NCBI GenBank assembly: GCA_963828505.1
Contig: CAWHFM010000003.1
Coordinates: 62,001-126,000 of the forward strand
Reading direction: 5' to 3'
DNA length: 64,000 nt
Source: Bog-473 sp963828505
GTDB lineage: Bacteria; Actinomycetota; Acidimicrobiia; Acidimicrobiales; RAAP-2
Within the stretch, counting starts at the first letter, position 1. Every line of letters begins with the position of its first letter. The notes below the pieces were generated by a model that had not been told where the DNA came from, did no database searches, and saw nothing but the letters and a program-made list of their open reading frames with translations. Positions 1-9,095 of this stretch are shown in pieces. The position numbers and the translations under genes are program-made.

Positions 1-1
1 C

Positions 2-637
2 GTGAAGGGCCGCGTGGCGCAGATCAAGCGCGCCATTGAGGACACCGACTCGGACTGGGACCGCGAGAAGCTCCAGGAGCGCCTGGCCAAGCTGGCCGGC
101 GGTGTGGCCGTGGTCAAGGTCGGCGCCGCCACCGAGGTGGAGCTCAAGGAGAAGAAGCACCGCATTGAGGACGCGCTCTCGGCGACCCGCGCCGCGGTCG
201 AAGAGGGCATCGTCGCCGGCGGCGGCACGGCACTGATCCGGGCCCGCAAGTCGGTCAACGAGACGGCCGACGCGCTCGAGGGTGACGAGGCCACCGGTGC
301 TCGCATCGTGGCCCGCTCGCTCGAGGAGCCGTTGCGCTGGATTGCCTTCAACGCCGGGCTCGAGGGCGCAGTGCTGGTCAGCCAGGTCGAAGCGGCCAAG
401 GGTCACAACGGCCTGAACGCCGCCACCGGCCAGCTCGAGGACCTGGTCAAGGCCGGCATCATCGACCCGGCCAAGGTCACCCGTTCGGCTCTGCAGAACG
501 CGGCCTCCATCGCCGGCCTGCTGCTGACCACCGAGGCCCTCGTGGCCGACAAGCCCGAGAAGGTCGACGCCGCCGCTGCGGCCGCCGCCATGGCGGGCGG
601 TATGGGTGGCATGGGCGGTATGGGCGGCATGATGTAG
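2..637 (+). CDS. groEL: Chaperonin GroEL, C-terminal part (5' end outside window)
   Basis: ATP-dependent cytosolic chaperonin that folds client proteins inside a double-ring cage. The 211 visible residues match the C-terminal third of Hsp60: the end of the apical domain (KGRVAQIKRAIEDT), the intermediate/equatorial return (GVAVVKVGAATEVELKEKKH), the VEEGIVAGGG nucleotide-site segment, and the flexible tail ending in GGMGGMGGMGGMM. The reading frame is open at the left edge, so the first GTG is not the true start. No groES is visible. Actinobacteria often carry two groEL paralogues; a GGM-rich tail (rather than a His-rich one) is typical of the housekeeping copy. That last point is family knowledge, not proof. 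Confidence 0.97.
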   Translation: MKGRVAQIKRAIEDTDSDWDREKLQERLAKLAGGVAVVKVGAATEVELKEKKHRIEDALSATRAAVEEGIVAGGGTALIRARKSVNETADALEGDEATGARIVARSLEEPLRWIAFNAGLEGAVLVSQVEAAKGHNGLNAATGQLEDLVKAGIIDPAKVTRSALQNAASIAGLLLTTEALVADKPEKVDAAAAAAAMAGGMGGMGGMGGMM

Positions 638-777
638 TCGTTCCGAGATCGTGTCGGGTGCTGCAGCCGGGTCTTAGGACCCGGCTGTGGCGCGCTCGGG
701 GGCAGAACGCGCTCGGGGAAGGCGCGCCGCCGCCCGGGGATGGATGGCCCGGATGCTCCAGTGCGGTACGGCGGATC

Positions 778-3642
778 TCAAGTGCAGGTGCGGTGGTACG
801 GCAACCCGGAGGCGTAGGCCGACCACTGGTTCGCCGTCATGGACGTCCCGCCGAGCTCGGCGCAGAGCTGGCGTTTGACCGCGGCCAACGGTGCGGACCA
901 GATGTCGGAGTTGAACAGCACGACTTCACCGCTGGTGGCCGCGGCGGCGACGGTGGATCCGTCAGGACTGATGGCGACGCCGTTGACCGGGCTGCCGAGG
1001 TCCAGCGTCGTCCTCGTATGCCGCGCTCGGTTGACGAGGACGACGTGCTGGTCGTTGTCCCCTCCGACGACGGTGGATCCGTTGGCGCTTATGGCGACGC
1101 CGTTGACCGGGCTTCCCTCGTTCAGGGTCGTCGTTCTCCCGGTCCTCAGGTCGGAGAGGACGACCCGGCCCGCGGCGTCCCCGCTGGCCAGGATGTTCCC
1201 GGTCCGGTCGAACGAGACGCTGTTGATCGGGCGAGGCTCTCGGACGAGCGTCGTGGTCTGCTTGGTCGTCGGGTCGTAGACCTCGACACGGCCTGCACCG
1301 TCTCCCCATGCCACCGAACCGTTCCGGCTCATGGCGACGGTGAAGACCGGATTCAGCTGGTTGCCGTCGAAGATCCTGTGCAACGCCTTGGTCTTCACGT
1401 CGTAGCGCTCGACCGTCCCCCCGCCATCTCCGAAGACCATCCGCGACCCGTCAGGGCTGAAGGCGACGCCGTGCACCGGGAAGCTTGCGTCGAGGGTCGT
1501 CGTGGTCCCGGTCCTCCGGTCATAGAGAACGGCGTCCCCGCCGTAGTCTCCCCAGGCCAGCATGGACCCGTCACGACTGAAGGCGATGCTCAGGATCTGG
1601 CTGTCGTCGTGGAGCGTGGTCGTGGTCCGGGTGGCGCGGTCGTAGAGGTCGACATCCCCGGCGGCATCGCCCCACGCCACGAGAGATCCGTTGGCACCGA
1701 AAGTGACGGTGTAGACCGGGAAGTGCTGGGTCCCGCCGTAGAGGGTCGTCCGTATTTTGTTGTTCTTGTTCTGGTCGAAGAACAGGAGCTGCCCGCCGGC
1801 ATCACCACTGGCGACGAAACCGTCCGGGCTGAAGGCGACGCTGAGGGCGATGCTCCCGTCTCCGAGCGACGTCGTCGTCTTCGAGGCCAGGTCGTAGAGC
1901 ACCACCTGTCCACCGCTGTCGGCGCTGGCCAACGTCGATCCGTCGGGGCTGAAGCCGACCGCGTTCACCGGGCTGCCGTCGTTCAGCGTCGTGGTCGTCT
2001 TCGAAGCCAGGTCGTAGAGCACCACCTGGCCGCCGTTGTCGGCGCTGGCCAACGTCGATCCGTCGGGGCTGAAAGCGACACCGTCGACCGGGTTGCCGTC
2101 GTTCAGCGTCGCGGTCGTGGTCTTCGAAGCCAGGTCGTAGAGCACCACCTGACCCTTGCTGTCGCCGCTGGCCAACGTCGATCCGTCCGGGCTGAAGGCC
2201 ACACCGCCGACCGAGCTCCCGTCGTGGAGCACCGTCCCGGTCTTCGTCGTCAGGTCGTAGACGACGACCTGTCCTCCGCTGAACCCGGCCGCGATCATGG
2301 TGCCGTCGGGGCTGAAGGCCACGGCGTTGGCCGAGCCGTCGCTGCTCGACACGAGACCGTCGTCGTTGACCGGGGTGGAGACGGACCGCGTCCGGAGATC
2401 CTCGAGCGACACCGACCCGCCCTGGTCTCCCCACAACAGCGTCGATCCGTCCGGGCTGAAGGCCACGCCGTCGACGGCGTCGACCCCGCTCACCAGCGGG
2501 AGCGCAGTGTTCAGGTGCGTCAGGGATCCGGTCCGCCGGTTCAGCAGATCGACGTATCCCTTGTCGTCCCCCGTGGCGAGCAGGGAGCCGTTCGAGCTGA
2601 AGGCGACGCTGATGACCGGACTGTCGATGGGCACGATGCCGGCGAGAGGCTGCGTCAGCGAGGCCGCGAGTGCGTCGACGGCTTGCGGCGTCCCGGCCCG
2701 TTGGCGCGCCTCGATGCCCAGGAGGACTGAGAGTGGGACGTTGGACTGGGCCAGGCCGTTGGACTCGGCCGCCATCGTGACCGACTGCGCGTTCCTCAGC
2801 TCCGCCTGGGCCTGATCCCTCCCGGCGACGGCCTGCCCCCGTTGGATGAGGGCGATCACGCTGAGGGCGACCGCGACGACGAGGGCGACGCTCACCGCGC
2901 CGAAGAGACGTCGCTGGCGTTTGGCCGCGCCTTGACGTGAGGCTCGGACGAATTCGAGCTGCGCCGTCGTCGGACGCTCTCGGTGGTTGTCCGCGTCGTC
3001 GGACCAGGCCTCGGCTGCGCCGAGCTCGCTCCCTCTCAGCAGGAAGCTCGTATCCCTCCCGGAGCCCGACCACTCCGCGGCGCGCAGGCCCAGCTGCGTG
3101 TGCGCATCGCGCCATTCGAGGTCGGAGTCGAGCGCCTCCAGCACCTTGGCGACTGCCACGTCGTGGTCGTCCTCTCGACGGAAATCGATCCAATTGGTGT
3201 CGCCGAGCTCTACGGGTTGCTCGACGTCACCGAGGTCCTCGAACAAGACCGGGACGATCCGCTTGTGAGCCTCGGAGGCGAGCTCGAGCTCCTTCCGACA
3301 GTCGACCGAGGTGACGGAGTCCCGGCTCAGAACGAAGATGAATGCTTTGGCCAAGCCGATGCCGCGCTCGATCCTGGCCCGCCACTGCGCCGCGGCCTCA
3401 ATGGAGTGTCGATCGACCCAGACGGTCTTGCCGTGGAGAGACAGGTCGGCAGCGAGACGGTCGACGAATTCGGTCTGCTCCGGGAGGCGCTTGTACGAAA
3501 TGAATGCATCGAGTCGACCGGGCTCGGTAGGAGGTTCCTCGGGTGCGGGCGGGGTGCCGTCGCCGTCGTTCTCGGGAGGCCGGTCCGAGTCCCCTCCGGC
3601 GGCCGCGCTCGAGCTCACCGCGACAATTTCGGGCGACCGCAC
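778..3642 (-). CDS. TIR domain - transmembrane - WD40 double-propeller protein
   Basis: 954 residues. Residues about 43-170 form a TIR fold: DAFISYKR at 45-52, then SRDSVTSVDCRKEL, with Glu118 at the position of the catalytic glutamate of NAD-cleaving TIR domains. A single hydrophobic helix spans about 247-267, followed by a short charged segment. Residues about 340-925 carry 14 WD40-like units built on VAFSPDGSTLASGD...GQVVLYDL, i.e. two seven-bladed propellers. There is no NB-ARC or other NTPase module between TIR and propeller, unlike many STAND sensors. The topology would place TIR on one side of the membrane and the propeller on the other, or the helix may only tether. The gene converges on groEL. 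Domain content suggests signalling or anti-phage/regulated cell death, but no system partner is adjacent. GTG start; a slightly later start is possible because the first 40 residues are low-complexity. Confidence 0.85.
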   Translation of the reverse strand: MRSPEIVAVSSSAAAGGDSDRPPENDGDGTPPAPEEPPTEPGRLDAFISYKRLPEQTEFVDRLAADLSLHGKTVWVDRHSIEAAAQWRARIERGIGLAKAFIFVLSRDSVTSVDCRKELELASEAHKRIVPVLFEDLGDVEQPVELGDTNWIDFRREDDHDVAVAKVLEALDSDLEWRDAHTQLGLRAAEWSGSGRDTSFLLRGSELGAAEAWSDDADNHRERPTTAQLEFVRASRQGAAKRQRRLFGAVSVALVVAVALSVIALIQRGQAVAGRDQAQAELRNAQSVTMAAESNGLAQSNVPLSVLLGIEARQRAGTPQAVDALAASLTQPLAGIVPIDSPVISVAFSSNGSLLATGDDKGYVDLLNRRTGSLTHLNTALPLVSGVDAVDGVAFSPDGSTLLWGDQGGSVSLEDLRTRSVSTPVNDDGLVSSSDGSANAVAFSPDGTMIAAGFSGGQVVVYDLTTKTGTVLHDGSSVGGVAFSPDGSTLASGDSKGQVVLYDLASKTTTATLNDGNPVDGVAFSPDGSTLASADNGGQVVLYDLASKTTTTLNDGSPVNAVGFSPDGSTLASADSGGQVVLYDLASKTTTSLGDGSIALSVAFSPDGFVASGDAGGQLLFFDQNKNNKIRTTLYGGTQHFPVYTVTFGANGSLVAWGDAAGDVDLYDRATRTTTTLHDDSQILSIAFSRDGSMLAWGDYGGDAVLYDRRTGTTTTLDASFPVHGVAFSPDGSRMVFGDGGGTVERYDVKTKALHRIFDGNQLNPVFTVAMSRNGSVAWGDGAGRVEVYDPTTKQTTTLVREPRPINSVSFDRTGNILASGDAAGRVVLSDLRTGRTTTLNEGSPVNGVAISANGSTVVGGDNDQHVVLVNRARHTRTTLDLGSPVNGVAISPDGSTVAAAATSGEVVLFNSDIWSAPLAAVKRQLCAELGGTSMTANQWSAYASGLPYHRTCT
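1870..2300. repeat. Tandem ~120-bp DNA repeats inside the WD40 region
   Basis: The 10-mer GTCGTAGAGC recurs at 1891, 2011 and 2134, and a variant (GTCGTAGACG) at 2254, giving spacings of 120, 123 and 120 bases. Between the first three the surrounding sequence (CAACGTCGATCCGTC, GTCGTTCAGCGTCG) is almost identical. These are the central propeller blades of the TIR-WD40 gene and look recently amplified; the 123-base unit carries one extra codon. Confidence 0.8.
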
Positions 3643-3959
3643 GTCGAGCGTCGGCGTGCCTGACCGCGTGGCCGACCCGTCGGGATGCAGGAGGGCGCGG
3701 CTCCGGTCGCGATCCCGATCCCTTTGTAGCCACCCATTGCGTTGACCGCCTGATCGATGCCGGACCGCAGACTATCGAGCAGTTCGCGTGAGTCGGCGGC
3801 GGCCCGAAGACGCGGACGTTCTTCTCGGCACCGCCGGGACCGGGCGCCGCCGTCCGCCCCGGGAGGGTCGCAGTAGATTCACGTCGGTGCGTCGCCGTTC
3901 GGACGGGCGCGGTCGATGTCGGGCGCCATTTCGGGCGGGAGCGTGAAGACGGCCCGAAC
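3643..3959. other. Divergent intergenic region (317 bp)
   Basis: This lies between the TIR-WD40 gene (leftward) and the GT-C transferase (rightward). No recognisable small gene, RNA or convincing hairpin was seen. It must hold both promoters. Confidence 0.4.
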
Positions 3960-5912
3960 ATGGAGACTCCAGTCGGTGACCGAGAACGGGGTCGAATGAC
4001 CGGCAGCGAGGGCGAGACCGATCCTGACGTCGCATCACGACGATCGACCCGGCGTCTCGCCGTGTGGCGATCTCCCGAAGGGCAGCCGGCATGGGCCCGG
4101 CCCCTCCTCTTGGTGGTGGCCGCGCTCAGCGCCCTGGCCTACTCGTGGCACACCGGGTCGACCGTCGAGATCTACTACGCCGCCTCGGTCCGGTCCATGT
4201 CGCAGAGCTGGCACGACTTCGTCTTCGCCGCCTTCGACCCGGCCGGAACGGTCTCGATCGACAAGCTGCCCGGCGCCCTCTGGCTGCAGGCGTTGTCGGT
4301 CCGCCTGTTCGGCTTCCACCTCTGGGCCATCATGCTGCCGCAGGCGGTCGAGGGCGCCCTCACGGTGCTGGTCCTCTTCCACGGCGTGCGCCGGCTGGCC
4401 GGCCCACTGGCCGGCTTGAGTGCCGCGGTCGTGCTGGCCGCCAGCCCGGCCACCGTCACGCTCGACCGCGGGAACGTGCCGGACACGCTCATGGTGCTGT
4501 TGCTCGTGCTGGCCGCCGACTCCACCGTTACCGCCATCCTGACCGGTCGCTGGCGCAGCGCGGTCATGGCGGGTGTCTGGGTGGCACTGGCGTTCCAGGC
4601 CAAGATGATCGAAGCGTGGCTGGTGCTGCCCGCGCTCGGCGTGGCGTATCTCGTGGCGGGGCGCCCGGCGGCGCTCGTGGCGCGGGTCGGCCGGGTGGCG
4701 GTGTTGGGGGTGACCGCCGGCGTGCTGTCCGTCTCGTATATGACCTTCGTGACGTCGACCCCGTCGTCACGCCGGCCGTACGTCGACGGCAGCGCAACCG
4801 ACTCCATCTTCCACCAGGTCTTCGTCTACAACGGGCTTTCACGCGTCGGTCAGGCGTCGCCCAACGCACTCCTGGGCCGGACGCTCGGCACGGCTTTGTT
4901 CACCCTGGCCGAGCCGGCCCCGAAGTGGGACCGGCTCCTGACCGGCGGCTACGGACACGACACCGGTTGGCTGCTGCCCGCCGCGTTCGTCGTGCTCGTC
5001 GCCGTCCTCGTGTTCCGTTGGCGCGAACCGCGCTCGGACCTGCCCCGAGCCGGACTGCTGCTGTGGGGGCTGTGGTTGGTCACGTTGTGCGTCGTCTTCA
5101 CGGTCAGCACGACCATGAACTCGTACTACGCCGGCGCGCTGTCGCCGGCGCTGGCCGGGGTCCTCGGGATCGGGGTCGCGCTGGGCTGGCAACATCGGCA
5201 TCGGCCGGCCGTCCTGCTCGTGTCCTCGGCGACGGTGCTCGTGACGGTCGGGTTCGCGGCGTGGTTGCTCCCGCCCACGGGCACCGGAGTGCCGTCGTGG
5301 CTGGCGCCGGCGGTCGTGGTGGTCGGCCTCGCCGCCGCGGCCATGCTGGCGGCGGCGGCCTGGGCGGCGCACCGGCGCGACAGCCAAGCCCGCGGATCGG
5401 AGCCGCCACTCGGAGGGCTCGGCACCCTGGGTGGCATTCTCGGCGTTGCCGCCGTCCTCCTGGTTCCGGCCGTGGCCAGTGGATCGGTCGTGGCCCTTGG
5501 GCTGGGCGCCTTCGACACGCCCTTCCAGCCCGTCCGGGTCACCGAGGCCACCAGGGCGGTCTTCGCCCCTCCGTCCTCGCCCCCCGGCCTGGCGGAAATC
5601 GAGCGGGTGCGCCGAGGCGCTCCGTACTTGTTCGCGGCCCAGACGTCGGCCGTGGCGGCCCCCTACATCTACGTCACGGGGGAGGAGGTCCTGCCGCTCG
5701 GCGGTTACACGGGCACGGCGCCTGTCCCGTCAGCCCGAGCGGTCGCGTCGAGCGTCCTGGAGCAGAAGTTCCACCTGGCTCTGGTGGCTTCCCCCGGTGC
5801 TTCGCCCGGGGCGCGCTACGTGTACGACCACTGCGTGCACGTGCCGCAGCCGAAAAGCCAGCCGACCCCAGCGCTCACCCCGAAGTTCCGGATCTACTAC
5901 TGCCAACCTTGA
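3960..5912 (+). CDS. GT-C family membrane glycosyltransferase (PMT/ArnT-like, YkcB type)
   Basis: A polytopic transferase of the dolichyl/polyprenyl-phosphate-sugar dependent GT-C class (GT39-like), expected to move a lipid-linked sugar onto an envelope acceptor on the outer face of the membrane. 650 residues with roughly a dozen hydrophobic segments. The first extracytoplasmic loop has the acidic motif AAFDPAGTVSIDKLPG, and a later DRGNVPDTLMVLLL segment is characteristic of the YkcB-like branch. A soluble C-terminal domain follows (from about residue 530). An alternative ATG lies at 3996 (MTGSEGETDPD). It is an isolated transcription unit facing away from the TIR gene. The substrate cannot be read from sequence. 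Confidence 0.8.
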   Translation: METPVGDRERGRMTGSEGETDPDVASRRSTRRLAVWRSPEGQPAWARPLLLVVAALSALAYSWHTGSTVEIYYAASVRSMSQSWHDFVFAAFDPAGTVSIDKLPGALWLQALSVRLFGFHLWAIMLPQAVEGALTVLVLFHGVRRLAGPLAGLSAAVVLAASPATVTLDRGNVPDTLMVLLLVLAADSTVTAILTGRWRSAVMAGVWVALAFQAKMIEAWLVLPALGVAYLVAGRPAALVARVGRVAVLGVTAGVLSVSYMTFVTSTPSSRRPYVDGSATDSIFHQVFVYNGLSRVGQASPNALLGRTLGTALFTLAEPAPKWDRLLTGGYGHDTGWLLPAAFVVLVAVLVFRWREPRSDLPRAGLLLWGLWLVTLCVVFTVSTTMNSYYAGALSPALAGVLGIGVALGWQHRHRPAVLLVSSATVLVTVGFAAWLLPPTGTGVPSWLAPAVVVVGLAAAAMLAAAAWAAHRRDSQARGSEPPLGGLGTLGGILGVAAVLLVPAVASGSVVALGLGAFDTPFQPVRVTEATRAVFAPPSSPPGLAEIERVRRGAPYLFAAQTSAVAAPYIYVTGEEVLPLGGYTGTAPVPSARAVASSVLEQKFHLALVASPGASPGARYVYDHCVHVPQPKSQPTPALTPKFRIYYCQP

Positions 5913-5973
5913 CGGTGCGAGCAACGAGGTGGCCGGGCCTGGCGCGCAAGTACCGTCCTCGTGCGCGTCGTGC

Positions 5974-6864
5974 TCAACCGTCGACCGCGTCATGGAGCCG
6001 TTGCTTCGCCTGGGCAACGGCGTCAGGCAGGGTGGAGGCGTAGTAGGGGATGAACAATGCCGTCTGCTCCACCACCCAGCCCCGAGCGCGGGCCCACGTG
6101 GCGTCGTCGAATCCGGCCGCTTCCCGGTAGGCGTCACGGGCCACGGAAGGGAGGGACCAACCGAGCATGGCATCACAGGCTGGGTCGCCGACCCCCGCCC
6201 CGCTCCAGTCGACCACCCCACGCAGGCGTCCGTAGCGAACAATGATGTTGCCAGGAAGCAAGTCCCCGTGGACCCAGACCGGCTCCTCGGTCCACGGGCC
6301 GGCCTCGAGTGCGGCCTCCCACACTCGCAGGGCACGACCGGCGTCGACGAGCCCGTCGAGCTGTCCGATGGCCCATCGGACCTCGCGGTCCAGCGGCGCC
6401 ATCGGACCACCCCTCCTCCGAGGCGGCGGACCGTCGCCCGCCGGAGCTCGGCGGAGCGCGACGACGAACGCAGCCACATCGAGGACGAGCGTGTCCAAGC
6501 CCTCGACGGTTCCCCGGTCGAGGCTCGTCCCGTGCACCCAGGGATAGACGAGCCACGGGTAGGGGTACCCGTCACCGGGGGCGCCCCGGAACAGCGGGAC
6601 GGGCACGAGTGCCGGGAGGTACGGGGCCAGGTGCCCGAGCCAGCGCCACTCCTTTTTGACCTGGTCGACGGCCCAATGGATGCGCGGCAGCCGCACCCCC
6701 AGATCGTCGCCCAGGCGGTAGATGGCGTTGTCGGTCCCCGAGTCGGGAACCCGTCTGAGCGCTCGGCCGGCCCAGACGGGGCACTGAGCGGTCAGGAGAC
6801 TTCGCACCGTGTCGTCGTCGACCTCGACCTCGTCGACGTGCATGCGCTCGAGGTGGCCGCTCAT
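5974..6864 (-). CDS. Aminoglycoside/choline-kinase-like phosphotransferase (APH family)
   Basis: 297 residues from the ATG at 6864. The frame stays open upstream, but that extension overlaps the methyltransferase and lacks its amino-acid character. The APH fold is shown by VWVHGDLLPGNIIV (His199-Gly-Asp201, catalytic Asp; Asn206, metal ligand) and by VVDWSGAGVGDPACD (Asp219, second metal ligand). The family phosphorylates small hydroxylated molecules (aminoglycosides, macrolides, choline, sugars). The closest flavour looks like the broad environmental group annotated as macrolide/aminoglycoside phosphotransferase, so true drug resistance is unproven. It is co-oriented with the methyltransferase upstream (52-bp gap). 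Confidence 0.85.
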   Translation of the reverse strand: MSGHLERMHVDEVEVDDDTVRSLLTAQCPVWAGRALRRVPDSGTDNAIYRLGDDLGVRLPRIHWAVDQVKKEWRWLGHLAPYLPALVPVPLFRGAPGDGYPYPWLVYPWVHGTSLDRGTVEGLDTLVLDVAAFVVALRRAPAGDGPPPRRRGGPMAPLDREVRWAIGQLDGLVDAGRALRVWEAALEAGPWTEEPVWVHGDLLPGNIIVRYGRLRGVVDWSGAGVGDPACDAMLGWSLPSVARDAYREAAGFDDATWARARGWVVEQTALFIPYYASTLPDAVAQAKQRLHDAVDG

Positions 6865-6916
6865 GGTGTCACCCGCCCCGGTGGGCCGACGTTCGCCGCG
6901 AGAGATGTCCCCGAGC

Positions 6917-7759
6917 TCAGACGTAGGCGTGGACGATGGCCCGGTAGTTCTCGCTCGGCGGCGACGAGCTCGGCGGCGCGATGTCCGCGATGCGCCGGCC
7001 GAGGCGCACCTTGAACGGTGGCCGAGGCTCAGGCACCGGCCCCGGTGGCCCGTGCACGGTGCGGACCTCGGAGAAACCGGCCGCCCGGCACAGGTTGTGC
7101 AGTGCGGCGATCGTGACCACGTACCAGTTCCCGAAGTCCGTGCGCAGCGTGCTGCCGGCGTGGAACTGGAGCAGGACCTCGTGCTCGAGGTTCTGGAGAT
7201 GCACGGCCTCCGTCTCAATCACCGCCACCTCCTTGGTGACCGACCGCACGCGCTCGAGGCAGGTCAGGGGCTCCTTCATGTGGTAGAGCACGCCCAGGTA
7301 GAGCACGACGTCGAACTGCCCGAGCTGGTCGAGGTCGACCGTCTGGAAGTCGGCCACGACCGGCTCCACCTTCGAACCCAGGGCGGCCGCGGCGAACTCG
7401 AAGCCGCGGCGCCCCGGCAGGTCGGGATGCCAGAATTCGGTCTCGTCGCGCGACTGGTCGGGGAGCGTCCCGGCGGCGATGCACTCGTTCCAGTAGGCGC
7501 CACGGGCGACGAAGTCGACCCCCCAGGCGTAATGGTCGAGGGCCACGACCCGGCTGGCCCCGCCCTTCTCGGCCAGGAAGGAGAACTTGCCGTCCCAGGC
7601 GCCGATGTCGAGGACGCTCTTCCCCGAAACGTCAGGGAGGATCTCGGATCCGGTCGGCTGGACCCCGATGCCCTTGGTCACGACCCCGTGTCCGAGGTCG
7701 ATCGTGTGGTACCAGCCCATTTGGTCAGCCTGGGCCTGAAGTTCAGCCGGGGAGGTCAT
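6917..7759 (-). CDS. SAM-dependent methyltransferase, CmoB-like (DUF1698 type)
   Basis: 280 residues. The N-terminus QADQMGWYHTIDLGHGVVT is the typical CmoB/DUF1698-like lead-in. Motif I is VLDIGAWDGKFSF at about 48-60, motif II VVALDHY, and FDVVLYLGVLYHMKEP is the post-motif IV segment. This family includes tRNA carboxymethyltransferase CmoB, but in glycan or natural-product loci the homologues methylate small or sugar substrates; the target here is unknown. It is divergent from a sulfotransferase at 7967. A decayed second copy of the N-terminal third is at 13335-13505, and a paralogue is at 28850. A 20-bp tandem duplication straddles the start codon (7741-7780). Confidence 0.87.
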   Translation of the reverse strand: MTSPAELQAQADQMGWYHTIDLGHGVVTKGIGVQPTGSEILPDVSGKSVLDIGAWDGKFSFLAEKGGASRVVALDHYAWGVDFVARGAYWNECIAAGTLPDQSRDETEFWHPDLPGRRGFEFAAAALGSKVEPVVADFQTVDLDQLGQFDVVLYLGVLYHMKEPLTCLERVRSVTKEVAVIETEAVHLQNLEHEVLLQFHAGSTLRTDFGNWYVVTIAALHNLCRAAGFSEVRTVHGPPGPVPEPRPPFKVRLGRRIADIAPPSSSPPSENYRAIVHAYV

Positions 7760-7780
7760 CGTTCAGCCGGGGAGGTCGTC
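7741..7780. repeat. 20-bp tandem duplication at a start codon
   Basis: GTTCAGCCGGGGAGGTC followed by ATC, then the same 17 bases followed by GTC. The first copy contains the methyltransferase ATG (complement of 7757-7759). The second, upstream copy has GTC in place of ATC, so only one ATG remains, and it also doubles the leader and ribosome-binding context. Confidence 0.85.
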
Positions 7781-7966
7781 GTTCTGCGAAGGGAGGTCGG
7801 TCGCACCGAGCCGCGAGCGTAGCGAGGCGCCGGGTCGCAGCCACGGACCGGTCCCTGAGTCCGGAAGGGCGGAGGGAGTGGTGGCGTTTTTGGACACCGG
7901 CCGGCGCTGCCATCTCGGGGCGCCGACGACGGCAAAACGGGAACCGCGCTGTGTTGTACTACCGAG

Positions 7967-8761
7967 GTGCCGGTCGTCTCCGAGAAGTTGGTCTATCTGG
8001 AGCTCCAGAAGACGGCGTCCACCCTCATCGGCTCCGTCCTCGTCGACCTGTTCGGGGCCGAGCATCGCTACCCGAAGCACGGCCCTCTGCCGACGGACTG
8101 CGAGCCTCCGTTCGTCGTCGGCTCCGTGCGCAATCCGTGGGACTACTACGTCTCACTCTGGTCCTTCGGCGGTCAGGGCGACGGTGGCATGCACCGGCGG
8201 CTCACTCAGCGGAATCTCCGGCGGGCCTGGCGCGCTCTCCCTCGTCCCGCCCCGCTGCTGGCCGAGCTCCGGAAGCCGACCTCCGACTGGCGGTCGACCT
8301 ACGCCGAGCCGCACACGCCCGAGAAGTTCAGGAGCTGGCTGTCGAAAGTCCACGACGCTCGCCGGGCCGGCCAGATCGAAGCCCCCTACGGCGGCGGCGG
8401 GCTCCGTCACGTCGCCGGCTACGCCACCTACCGGTATTGCCGCCTCTACTCGGGTGATCTCGAGACGGTGCTCCGCGCCACCAGCCCGGCGGAACTCCGC
8501 TCGTCGATGGCCGCCAGCACGCTGCCGAACGCATTCATCCGGATGGAGCACCTGGCCGACGACCTGCTCGAGGCCGTGCGCCAGGCGGGCTACGGGGTCG
8601 ACGACGCACTGGAGCGGGCCGTGCGCGAGCGCGCCGACATCGCCGTGAACCGCTCCGAGCACCGGCGGTACACCGACTACTACGACGACACCTCGCGTCA
8701 GCTGGTGGCCCAACGCGACGCGCTGATCGTCGAGCGGCACGGGTACGCGTTCGGCCGCTGA
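7967..8761 (+). CDS. Sulfotransferase family protein
   Basis: 264 residues. The N-terminal strand-loop LVYLELQKTASTLIGSVL fits the 5'-phosphosulfate-binding P-loop of carbohydrate sulfotransferases (Lys-Thr-Ala-Ser in place of R-S/T-G-T). GSVRNPWDYYVSLWSF is the 3'-phosphate-binding motif (RNPWDYYVS). Such enzymes move sulfate from PAPS to a hydroxyl of a glycan or lipid. No membrane segment is seen, so it is probably cytosolic or a peripheral membrane enzyme. It is divergent from the methyltransferase, suggesting a shared promoter region at 7760-7966. A short relic of its middle (KPTADWASTYA) survives at 13513-13600. Confidence 0.8.
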   Translation: MPVVSEKLVYLELQKTASTLIGSVLVDLFGAEHRYPKHGPLPTDCEPPFVVGSVRNPWDYYVSLWSFGGQGDGGMHRRLTQRNLRRAWRALPRPAPLLAELRKPTSDWRSTYAEPHTPEKFRSWLSKVHDARRAGQIEAPYGGGGLRHVAGYATYRYCRLYSGDLETVLRATSPAELRSSMAASTLPNAFIRMEHLADDLLEAVRQAGYGVDDALERAVRERADIAVNRSEHRRYTDYYDDTSRQLVAQRDALIVERHGYAFGR

Positions 8762-9095
8762 GCCGAAGCCGAGGGACTAGGGCGAGATGATCGTGATGGC
8801 GTCAGGCGGCCGGCAGAGCCACGGTGGTACTCCGCATCGTCGTTCGTGGTAATCCCGCAACCCAGGGCCCGCAGCTCGGAGAGCTTGCGCCGAGCGCGGA
8901 GCTGGGGCGCTCGCGCTCGAAGCGGCATTCATCGGTGAGTCAGGACTTCCACGTCACGCTAATGACGGGCTATTGCTGCACCAAGTTCGCCCGACGTCGA
9001 CGGCGAGACGCCCTAATACATTTCCCCATCCATCAGGTGGCCGCCGGGCCCCCACCGCTAATGAGGATTCCGGCGGCGGGAGCGGGATTTCCCCG
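8762..9095. other. Non-coding / degenerate stretch
   Basis: No frame here has recognisable protein character. It lies between an intact sulfotransferase and a decayed region, and is probably remnant sequence. Confidence 0.4.

Noticed and set aside
658..2730. 690-codon open frame on the + strand opposite the TIR-WD40 gene
   Set aside because: Shadow of the repetitive, high-G+C WD40 gene. Its repeats mirror the propeller codons and it has no recognisable domain.
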